Shown here: piece by piece, positions 1-5,732 of the stretch | How positions within the stretch are numbered: position 1 is the stretch's first letter | Layout of the letters: each line of letters begins with the position of its first letter | Source of the DNA: Bacteroides sp. | GTDB lineage: Bacteria > Bacteroidota > Bacteroidia > Bacteroidales > SM23-62 | Reading direction: 5' to 3' | Assembly (NCBI GenBank): GCA_030667765.1 | Contig: DAOUVF010000125.1 | Location: 1 to 7,815 of the forward strand | DNA length: 7,815 nt | Notes under the pieces: model-generated | Seen by the model: only the letters and a program-made list of their open reading frames with translations | What the model was told of the DNA's origin: nothing | Databases searched by the model: none | Translations under genes and position numbers: made by a program

Positions 1-326
1 ATGGGGAAGATGGAGGTTTTTCTGTTATTCTCAACGAAATAAGTACTGGCATCCCGGTTTTCCAGGGCCTCCTTCTGGTTGTTGACCATGCAGCCTGTAA
101 CCACAACAAGCGAATCTCCGGGTTTACGGCTGACATGGTTGATAAGGTTCCTGGATTTCTTGTCACTCTGGTTGGTGACCGTGCAGGTGTTTACAATATA
201 TACATCGGCATCATCATCAAAATCAACAAGCCTGTATCCCGCATTATGGAATTCTGATGCCAGGGAGTCTGTTTCAAACTGGTTCAGCCTGCATCCGAGG
301 GTTTTAAATGCGATCTTCCTGCTCAT
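1..326 (-). CDS. mtaB: tRNA t6A37 methylthiotransferase MtaB, N-terminal part (3' end outside window)
   Basis: This is the first 108 codons of a radical-SAM methylthiotransferase, cut by the left window edge. It begins MSRKIAFKTLGCRLNQFETD, and the UPF0004 cluster-binding domain shows its three cysteines at C12 (TLGCRLNQ), C48 (VNTCTVTNQSDKKSR) and C79 (VVTGCM). The pairing of LNQFET with NTCTVTN is typical of MtaB (YqeV), which adds the 2-methylthio group to t6A37 of tRNAs reading ANN codons. MiaB usually has QMNxxDSE and NTCxIR instead, and RimO differs again. The radical-SAM and TRAM domains are not in the window. The ATG at 326-324 overlaps the TGA of the upstream miaB-like gene (ATGA), so translation is probably coupled. 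MtaB is the best fit; another MiaB/RimO-family branch is less likely but cannot be excluded from the N-terminus alone. Confidence 0.85.
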   Translation of the reverse strand, partial: MSRKIAFKTLGCRLNQFETDSLASEFHNAGYRLVDFDDDADVYIVNTCTVTNQSDKKSRNLINHVSRKPGDSLVVVTGCMVNNQKEALENRDASTYFVENNRKTSIFP

Positions 327-1714
327 GATTCATTTAATTCTTCGATTATGGACAGCTTTTCGCCTTCGAGCGAAAAGTCTGCAGCTGAATTTATCTGAAG
401 ATCAGTGAACCGGCCGATCAGGGATTGGTCATCAGCAGGGAACCGTACGATCAGTTTTCCTTCGGTCAACCCTCTCAGGTACCCCTCTTTTCTATCATGG
501 CCCGTGACAAGGACGTGTAATTTCCGGCCGATCAGGCTGGTGTTGTAAATGCGGTTGTATTTTATCAGTTCATCGGTCAGGACCTGAAGCCGCTCTTTTT
601 TGACATCCCGTGGTATATCGTCTTCCCACCTGCTGCTGGTGGCCCCAGGCCGAGGAGAATACATGGCGATGTAGGCCATATTAAACCTGAATTCCTCCAT
701 GATCTTCCTGGTATTCTCGAATTGCTGGTCTGTCTCCCCGGTAAATCCTACGATGACATCTGTGAATATGGTTGCATCAGGCAGTTTCTCACGGATGGTG
801 TGTATGATATTCCGGTACCTGTCCATATTGTGGTTCCTGTTCATCCTGATCAGCACCTTGTCATCCCCTGATTGCACCGGCAGGTGTACCTGCTTGGCCA
901 GGCAGCCATATCGGGCCATGACATCTATGACATCGGCAGACATATCCCGCGGATGCGGTGAGGTAAAATAAACCCAGAATTCCTTTCCTGATCGTTCACC
1001 GAATTCACCTATCTTTTCAAGCAGGGTGGGGAAGGATATTTCATCCCCTCGCTTATCCAGTCCATAAGAGTTTACATTCTGCCCGAGCAGGGTGATGGAT
1101 TTATATCCTTTATCCACCAGTTCGCGGAGTTCCTTCAGTATCTCATCAGAGGACCTGGAAACTTCACGGCCACGGGTGTATGGAACTGCACAGAAGGTAC
1201 AGAATTTATCACAGCCGTTCTGAATGGGAATAAATGCTTCAAAGCTGGATGAGTATTGAGGCCTGACTTTCCAGAACTGCCTGATTTCGGCTGGATCCTT
1301 TTCTGGCTTGAGTGCCCATGTCTGGTCCGTGACCTGTGATGTTTCGGCAGGGGAGGAGAGGGATGCAGGAGTTACTATGCCGTATTGCCGGACCATGGCA
1401 TCAAATTCAGGCAGTTCGTCCACGGTAAATACCAGGTCAAACAGCTTCAGGAATTTCTCTTTGTCTGCAGGGAGCATACAACCGGACACAAAAGTGATCA
1501 GGTTCCTGTCTTTTTTCCACCGGTTCCATTTGCTGATCCTGGAATATACCTTGTCTATGGATTTTTGTCTGACCGAACATGCCAGGACACCCAGCAAATT
1601 GGCCTCATCCTCCCTGTCAGTCCAGATGAATCCCATCCGCTCGATGACCGTGCGGGTCCGCTCACTGTCAGATTTATTCATCTGGCATCCCAGGGTGACC
1701 AGGTGATATCTCAT
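323..1714 (-). CDS. miaB: MiaB-type tRNA methylthiotransferase with a variant second cysteine motif
   Basis: This is a 463-residue radical-SAM methylthiotransferase of normal family length. The N-terminal UPF0004 domain has C10 (TLGCQMNKSDSE, the MiaB-type signature), C46 and C79 (SGCM). The radical-SAM motif is C168-x3-C172-x2-C175 in QNGCDKFCTFC, followed by VPYTRGREVSR. A TRAM-like RNA-binding domain fills roughly residues 390-455. MiaB converts i6A37 to ms2i6A37 in tRNAs, using one [4Fe-4S] cluster for SAM cleavage and a second as sulfur donor. The residues around C46 read GVLACSVRQKS, where MiaB normally has NTC(S/A)(I/V)R, so this is a divergent subtype. The linker between the two domains (about 113-160) is also rather long. 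The gene starts 10 nt after the reductase stop, with no clear Shine-Dalgarno site, and overlaps mtaB by 4 nt. The family is certain; the exact substrate is inferred. Confidence 0.85.
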   Translation of the reverse strand: MRYHLVTLGCQMNKSDSERTRTVIERMGFIWTDREDEANLLGVLACSVRQKSIDKVYSRISKWNRWKKDRNLITFVSGCMLPADKEKFLKLFDLVFTVDELPEFDAMVRQYGIVTPASLSSPAETSQVTDQTWALKPEKDPAEIRQFWKVRPQYSSSFEAFIPIQNGCDKFCTFCAVPYTRGREVSRSSDEILKELRELVDKGYKSITLLGQNVNSYGLDKRGDEISFPTLLEKIGEFGERSGKEFWVYFTSPHPRDMSADVIDVMARYGCLAKQVHLPVQSGDDKVLIRMNRNHNMDRYRNIIHTIREKLPDATIFTDVIVGFTGETDQQFENTRKIMEEFRFNMAYIAMYSPRPGATSSRWEDDIPRDVKKERLQVLTDELIKYNRIYNTSLIGRKLHVLVTGHDRKEGYLRGLTEGKLIVRFPADDQSLIGRFTDLQINSAADFSLEGEKLSIIEELNES

Positions 1715-1724
1715 AGGCTAAAGA

Positions 1725-2390
1725 TTAAAAATACACCTCTGCATGGATACTGTCCGTACCAACCTGCTGATCTTTAAGGAGGTCATATACATCATGGATC
1801 ATCTGGCTGTTACCGCAGAGGTAATAATCTGCCCCGGTTTTGACAGGTTGTGCCATTAAGAAGTCTGTCACACGGCCATGGTAATCTCCCTGGTTGTCAC
1901 GTGAAGTACATAGGATATAACTGCCAGGGCTATAGGTTTCAAACTCATAGGCCTCATCGCCATACTTTACACCATGAACAAGCTTGTAGTTCAGTCCCCT
2001 GTAACTCTTGATAAAACTGTGAAAAGGGGCAATCCCTGTGCCACTGGCAATGAATACCAGTTCCTTCCCGGATCTGCTTGCCTCATCCAGGGTGAAAAAG
2101 CCGAAAGGTCCGTCCATTTCAGCATGGGCACCAGGCTGCAACTGCTTCAGTTGTTTTGAGACAATGCCTTCATCTATTTCCTTGACAAGGACTTCAATAT
2201 AATCTTCTTCAGTACCGCTGTAAATGGAATACTCTCTTTTCTCCGCATTTCCCGGTAATCCGAGTGATATATACTGTCCCGCTTCAAACTCCAATCCATC
2301 GCGTTTAGTCCTGATCACATAGGTCGAGTTTGTTAAATGACGGGTTTTCAGGACCCGTACGATGCTGTTCTTTGTTTTTACGATCGCCAT
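1725..2390 (-). CDS. Ferredoxin/flavodoxin-NADP reductase-like FAD protein (Fpr type)
   Basis: This is a small soluble flavoprotein of 221 residues from the ATG at 2390. A TTG six bases upstream (2396) could add two residues, but the ATG is preferred. The FAD-binding beta-barrel carries R52-E-Y-S55 and a DGPFG turn at 93-97. The nucleotide-binding half has GTGIAPF (117-123), S163-R164, G172-R173 and CGN (192-194), and the chain ends AEVYF. This pattern parallels E. coli Fpr (SRE...GR...CGN...AEHYW). There the two arginines contact the 2'-phosphate of NADP and the terminal aromatic region lies by the flavin, so NADP(H) is the more likely nucleotide. There is no attached ferredoxin or globin domain, so the redox partner must be separate. 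The gene lies 104 nt downstream of the hydrogenase protease gene and 10 nt before miaB. It may serve the hydrogenase, a ferredoxin/flavodoxin pool or the radical-SAM enzymes; the sequence does not decide this. Confidence 0.8.
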   Translation of the reverse strand: MAIVKTKNSIVRVLKTRHLTNSTYVIRTKRDGLEFEAGQYISLGLPGNAEKREYSIYSGTEEDYIEVLVKEIDEGIVSKQLKQLQPGAHAEMDGPFGFFTLDEASRSGKELVFIASGTGIAPFHSFIKSYRGLNYKLVHGVKYGDEAYEFETYSPGSYILCTSRDNQGDYHGRVTDFLMAQPVKTGADYYLCGNSQMIHDVYDLLKDQQVGTDSIHAEVYF

Positions 2391-2494
2391 TTTCAATGCT
2401 ATCTGTAATATTCAGGGCAGTCTTTAAAAGAGTGCAAATTACGGCAAAATTCAGTTAATTTTCAATAGGCTGGAGAAAAAAAGACGTAAAAGTC
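2391..2494 (-). other. Intergenic gap, likely operon boundary
   Basis: This 104-nt A/T-rich stretch is the only sizeable gap in the window; the other junctions are 19 nt or less. It holds a weak hairpin with a T tract just after the protease gene (described separately). It also holds an inverted repeat at 2446-2462 (AAAATT, 5-nt spacer, AATTTT), about 56 nt before the reductase ATG. I could not identify a convincing promoter: neither sigma70-like hexamers nor a Bacteroidota TTTG/TAnnTTTG pair fits with proper spacing. The gap size suggests that the reductase, miaB and mtaB may have their own promoter. Confidence 0.4.
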
Positions 2495-2496
2495 TT
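2476..2496 (-). terminator. Weak candidate intrinsic terminator after the hydrogenase operon
   Basis: Read on the minus strand, AAGAC (2496-2492), a TTTTAC loop and GTCTT (2485-2481) form a 5-bp stem. The tract of Ts begins in the stem and runs to 2476, seven in all. The hairpin overlaps the protease stop codon. The stem is short with only two G-C pairs, so it may cause partial termination or none. Confidence 0.3.
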
Positions 2497-2983
2497 ATTC
2501 TTCAGAAAGATTTGCCCCGAAGTCTTCCTGTGTGATCCTTTCTTTGATGAAATCCAGGGCCAGGGAGAGGTTTTGTTCGGCCCTTGATGAAATCTTTTCC
2601 AGGAACTCCCATTCATAGCCCCTGATCTGGAGCATGTAGGTTTCAGGGTGTTTCCGGTAGAGTTTGATGCACAGTGCCAGGATATATGCCGGGGAGGCGG
2701 CATGCATGGTGAATTCCGACCTGCCTGCTGAGGGTTCCACAAGTCCCAGGTGGAAATCATCGATATCTTCTATGGAGGCATCAACGAATACTACAATATC
2801 CTTGTCCTTGATGTTGTCTGCATCCTCTATATTAAGCTGGTAATTGCTTTCCGTTGTTACCTGGTCAAAGCCTTTTTCCCTGAGCCAGGGTTCCAGTTCC
2901 TCTACAAGGCGGTTGCCCAGGCCGTCATCCTGTCGGCCCGGGTTCCCGAATGCATAAATAAGTATCCGTTTTTTTGCAGGCAA
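2495..2983 (-). CDS. hoxW: [NiFe] hydrogenase maturation endopeptidase (HoxW/HybD family)
   Basis: This 162-residue protease removes the C-terminal tail of the large subunit HoxH after the Ni-Fe site is assembled. It opens with a Rossmann-like strand, ILIYAFGNPGRQDDG. The three expected nickel-sensing ligands are present: D20 in DDG (Glu16 of E. coli HybD), D68 in VFVDAS (Asp62) and H94 in MHAASP (His93). Its length is normal for the family. No ATG exists near the conserved start, so I chose the TTG at 2983-2981, which has a GAGGAA Shine-Dalgarno six bases upstream. In-frame extension is blocked by a stop (TAA at 2998-2996). The TTG lies only 2 nt after the hoxH stop, and its ribosome site is formed by the last hoxH codons, so translation is likely coupled to hoxH. 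The symbol is given by context, since HoxW is the protease of HoxH-type subunits. Confidence 0.88.
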   Translation of the reverse strand: MPAKKRILIYAFGNPGRQDDGLGNRLVEELEPWLREKGFDQVTTESNYQLNIEDADNIKDKDIVVFVDASIEDIDDFHLGLVEPSAGRSEFTMHAASPAYILALCIKLYRKHPETYMLQIRGYEWEFLEKISSRAEQNLSLALDFIKERITQEDFGANLSEE

Positions 2984-2985
2984 GA

Positions 2986-4437
2986 CTATTTCCTCTTAAA
3001 GTCGATCAATTCATTATTCGCATTGTAGAGCGAAATCTCCAGCGGCATCTGTCCGAATGCATGTGTGGCACAACTCAGGCATGGATCATATGCCCTGATG
3101 CTTACCTCTACCGCGTTCATCATGGGTTCGGTGATCTCTGTCTGACCTGACATCCAATGTTTGGCAACCTGCTCTACAGCGTTGTTCATGGGCTGGTTGT
3201 TATTGGTTGTCGAAACGATCAGGTTAGCCATGGCGATCTGGTCCTTGCCATTGATCTCATAATGGTGGAAGAGGGTTCCGCGGGGAGCTTCTAATACCCC
3301 CACACCTTCATTCACCTTCTGTCCCTTGATAACCAATTCACCGGAAATAATATCCGGGTCATTCAGCAATTCCTTCATCATTTCGGCAGAATGCAGTATT
3401 TCGATCAGGCGCGCCCAGTGCATATGCATGGACATGTTGTTAGGCTTGCCGTTGGTATACGCCTTGTAGATCTCGAATTCCTTCTGTGCCAGTGGGGTAG
3501 GAATGAAATCTGCCGTATTCAGCCTGGCCAGCGGTCCCACAGTATACCATCCATCCTGCTTGCCATACTCCTTCAGGTAGGGGAATTTCATATAGCTCCA
3601 GGAGCGGACTTCCTCATCAATATAATCAAGGTAGTTCTGGTAATCCACGTCATGAAGGATCTTTTTCCCTTCTGAGTCCACGGCACGCAGCACACCATGA
3701 TAAAGGTCCATGGCACCGTCCTTGCGCACCAGGCTGAGGTGGTTGGACGGGAAGACTGCATAATTGTCGATGAAGTCCCTGTTCGCCTTATGGTAATCCT
3801 TGAACCAATCCACAGCTGCCTGGGACCATTCTATCATCTTATCTACATTCAAGGGGTCAGCACCTTTCAGGAATTCATCCCTTTCAGCTTCCGAGAGATG
3901 TTTGTTTATCCCTCCGGGAATGGCACCAGTTCCATGGATCTTCTTGCCTGCAGTAGCCCTGATGATCTCCTGTCCGAATTTTCGCATCATCACTCCCTGA
4001 ACGGCCAGTTCCTTGTTGGTAAGGATCAGTCCGATTACATTCCGGATGGCCGGATCGCCGTCGATTCCAAATACCATATCCGGAGCAGCCAGGTGGAAGA
4101 AATGCAGGGAATGGGATTGGAATATCTGTCCGTAATGCATCAAACGACGCATCTTTTCCCCTGTAGCTGTCAGTCCCTCACCCGTACCGGCACCAACAAT
4201 TACGTCCAGTGCCTTGGCAGCTGCCAGGTGGTGTGAAACGGGACAGATCCCGCAGAGGCGCTGCACCAGCACCGGCATTTCCCAGTACGGCCTCCCCTGT
4301 ACAAATCTTTCAAATCCCCTGAATTCTACAATATGCAGCCTGGTTTGTGTGACATGTCCCTGGTCATCCAGGTGTATGGTTACCTTGCCGTGTCCTTCAA
4401 CCCGGGTAACCGGTTCTATCGTTACTTTACGTCCCAT
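2986..4437 (-). CDS. hoxH: NAD-linked [NiFe] hydrogenase large subunit HoxH
   Basis: This 483-residue subunit carries the catalytic Ni-Fe(CN)2CO centre of a group 3d soluble hydrogenase, which splits or forms H2. The L1 motif is R60-L-C62-G-I-C65-P-V-S-H-H, and the L2 motif is DPCLSCATH at 451-459 with C453 and C456. C62, C65, C453 and C456 are the four expected metal ligands. H459 is the usual cleavage point; 24 residues remain beyond it (beginning AFGQMPLE), so the gene encodes the unprocessed precursor. This fits the protease gene directly downstream. The N-terminus (IEPVTRVEGHGK) is typical of large subunits, with E14 in the conserved proton-path position. There is no signal sequence or membrane segment, so the enzyme is cytoplasmic. 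The ATG follows hoxY by 13 nt. The HypA-F factors needed for metal-site assembly are not in this window and must be encoded elsewhere. Confidence 0.96.
   Translation of the reverse strand: MGRKVTIEPVTRVEGHGKVTIHLDDQGHVTQTRLHIVEFRGFERFVQGRPYWEMPVLVQRLCGICPVSHHLAAAKALDVIVGAGTGEGLTATGEKMRRLMHYGQIFQSHSLHFFHLAAPDMVFGIDGDPAIRNVIGLILTNKELAVQGVMMRKFGQEIIRATAGKKIHGTGAIPGGINKHLSEAERDEFLKGADPLNVDKMIEWSQAAVDWFKDYHKANRDFIDNYAVFPSNHLSLVRKDGAMDLYHGVLRAVDSEGKKILHDVDYQNYLDYIDEEVRSWSYMKFPYLKEYGKQDGWYTVGPLARLNTADFIPTPLAQKEFEIYKAYTNGKPNNMSMHMHWARLIEILHSAEMMKELLNDPDIISGELVIKGQKVNEGVGVLEAPRGTLFHHYEINGKDQIAMANLIVSTTNNNQPMNNAVEQVAKHWMSGQTEITEPMMNAVEVSIRAYDPCLSCATHAFGQMPLEISLYNANNELIDFKRK
2990..2995 (-). promoter_or_regulatory. 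Ribosome binding site for hoxW that supports a TTG start
   Basis: On the minus strand GAGGAA lies 6 nt before TTG (2983-2981). It is built from the final AGG and AAA codons of hoxH, just before its TAG stop. No ATG or GTG is available at the conserved protein start, so this site decides the start choice and implies hoxH-hoxW translational coupling. Confidence 0.7.
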
Positions 4438-4450
4438 TGTAAATATTTAT

Positions 4451-4999
4451 TTAATCAAATTTTATTACTTCATAAGGCAGGTTTATTTCCGTTCCCTTGA
4501 GCAGGGCCACCAGGGTTTCCCAGATAAGGTCAGCCGTGGGGGGACAACCGGGAAGGTAATAATCGATCTTGACGATCTCCTGGCAGGGATAAACCTTGTC
4601 AAGCAACATGGGCAGTTCCGGGTCATTCGGAATGATGTGCTCTGTATTGGCCGTTACGGAGGGCCCTGTAAGGTAAGCTTCCCGGAGGCATTCCTTTATG
4701 GGTATCCCGTTACGCATGGCTGGAAGTCCACCCATGATGGCACATTCGCCTAAGGAGATGAGGATATTGCAGTGCTTCCTGAAATCTTTCAGTACGTGCA
4801 CATTTTCACTGTTACAGCAACCGCCCTCTATCAGGCCAATATCACATTGCTTGGTAAATGTTTTTATATCATCAATTGGGCTTTTATTGAATTCGACGAG
4901 TTGAATCAGGTCGAGGATCCTTTCATCGATATCCAGGATTGACATGTGGCATCCGAAGCATCCTGCCAATGATGTTGTAGCTACTATCGCTTTGCTCAT
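4451..4999 (-). CDS. hoxY: NAD-linked [NiFe] hydrogenase small subunit HoxY
   Basis: This 182-residue small subunit relays electrons from the Ni-Fe site of HoxH to HoxU and HoxF. The four ligands of the proximal [4Fe-4S] cluster are visible: C14 and C17 in GCFGCHMS, C86 in GECAIMGG, and C152 in PGCPP. It lacks the extra C-terminal cluster motifs and the twin-arginine signal of respiratory small subunits. This matches the short cytoplasmic small subunits of group 3d enzymes (about 180-210 residues). C61-C62 in EGGCCN is an adjacent pair in the conserved EGG loop. The ATG at 4999 is preceded by a good AGGAG site, the strongest Shine-Dalgarno among the hox genes here. The gene starts 15 nt after hoxU and ends 13 nt before hoxH. 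In related enzymes HoxY can hold a second FMN; I cannot judge that from this sequence. Confidence 0.95.
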   Translation of the reverse strand: MSKAIVATTSLAGCFGCHMSILDIDERILDLIQLVEFNKSPIDDIKTFTKQCDIGLIEGGCCNSENVHVLKDFRKHCNILISLGECAIMGGLPAMRNGIPIKECLREAYLTGPSVTANTEHIIPNDPELPMLLDKVYPCQEIVKIDYYLPGCPPTADLIWETLVALLKGTEINLPYEVIKFD

Positions 5000-5007
5000 T
5001 ATTTGTT

Positions 5008-5012
5008 CTCCT
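5008..5012 (-). promoter_or_regulatory. Strong Shine-Dalgarno site of hoxY
   Basis: AGGAG on the minus strand lies 8 nt before the hoxY ATG. The leaders of hoxF, hoxU and hoxH lack such a site and are A/T- or A-rich instead, so hoxY stands out in the operon. Confidence 0.7.
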
Positions 5013-5014
5013 AT

Positions 5015-5713
5015 TTATTTATTTTCAATGTCGCTGCCAATGGGGGCATTGTCGTATTTCCTTTCGCCAATGGGGATCTCCCAGCCCTTTTCCCTGACGA
5101 TGATCGAGCCCACCGGACAGATGTCCATGGCTTCCTGTGCTTTTTCCATGGTCATCTCGGCGGCCAGTTTGCGGTCAACAACGACCAGTGAATCCTTGCC
5201 CCGGTACTGATAGGCAAAATAGGATTTGCCGTCTTCATCCTTGATCCCGCGTATGCACCTTTTACATAGTATGCATCTGTTCTGCTCCTTGATGATCTTG
5301 GGATGGGAGGCATCGATCTCTTTCTGGGGGAATGCAAATGGGAACCTGGGTGCCATCATCTTGTAACGATAGGCCAGGGCCTGCAGTTCACAATCACCGC
5401 TTTTCTCACAGGCAGGGCAGAAATGATTGCCGGATACAAAAAGCAGTTCGATGATCTGCTTGCGCATTTCATTCAATTCCGCGGTATTGTTTTCTATATT
5501 CATCCCATCGTGAACCGGGGAGGTACAGGCAGTCGTAAAACGTCCGTTGATCTTAACGGTGCAGATCCTGCAGGAACCCTTGGGTTTCAATCCCTCGTAA
5601 TTACACAGTGTCGGGATATAGACCCCGTTGTCCTTTGCGGCATCGACGAGGAATTTGCCTTCTTCTGACTGGCACTGCTGACCGTCGATGATGAAATTTA
5701 TTTTAGCTGACAT
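5015..5713 (-). CDS. hoxU: Hydrogenase diaphorase iron-sulfur subunit HoxU
   Basis: This 232-residue iron-sulfur protein bridges the hydrogenase module (HoxYH) and the NAD-reducing subunit HoxF, and corresponds to the N-terminal part of NuoG in complex I. Three cluster motifs appear in order. A plant-type [2Fe-2S] is bound by C37, C48, C51 and C63 (SCRICTVKINGRFTTAC). A His/Cys3 [4Fe-4S] is formed by H97, C99, C102 and C108 (NHFCPACEKSGDC). A further [4Fe-4S] is bound by C147-x2-C150-x2-C153 with C199 in DICPVGS. The length matches HoxU (about 235 residues) rather than NuoG (about 700-900), and no molybdopterin-like domain follows. The ATG at 5713 lies 19 nt after the hoxF stop, and no clear Shine-Dalgarno site is seen. 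HydB/NuoG-like subunits of [FeFe] hydrogenases are related, but the adjacent hoxYH genes settle the call. Confidence 0.94.
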   Translation of the reverse strand: MSAKINFIIDGQQCQSEEGKFLVDAAKDNGVYIPTLCNYEGLKPKGSCRICTVKINGRFTTACTSPVHDGMNIENNTAELNEMRKQIIELLFVSGNHFCPACEKSGDCELQALAYRYKMMAPRFPFAFPQKEIDASHPKIIKEQNRCILCKRCIRGIKDEDGKSYFAYQYRGKDSLVVVDRKLAAEMTMEKAQEAMDICPVGSIIVREKGWEIPIGERKYDNAPIGSDIENK

Positions 5714-5732
5714 ATGCTGGTATTGTTATTGG

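Noticed and set aside
2388..2396. A TTG start for the reductase at 2396, two codons before the ATG.
   Set aside because: The in-frame ATG at 2390 is adjacent, no Shine-Dalgarno favours the TTG, and the two extra residues add nothing conserved.
2455..2760. A minus-strand frame of 101 codons overlapping hoxW in another reading frame.
   Set aside because: The hoxW frame carries all family motifs through its full length (D20, D68, H94), so no frameshift is needed. The overlapping translation is low-complexity and unlike any family I know.
5390..5430. The ligand histidine in HoxU is spaced H-x-C rather than the H-x3-C of NuoG, which at first looked like a defect.
   Set aside because: As I recall, HoxU proteins from other bacteria (NHxCxxC forms) show the same short spacing, so it is a family trait.
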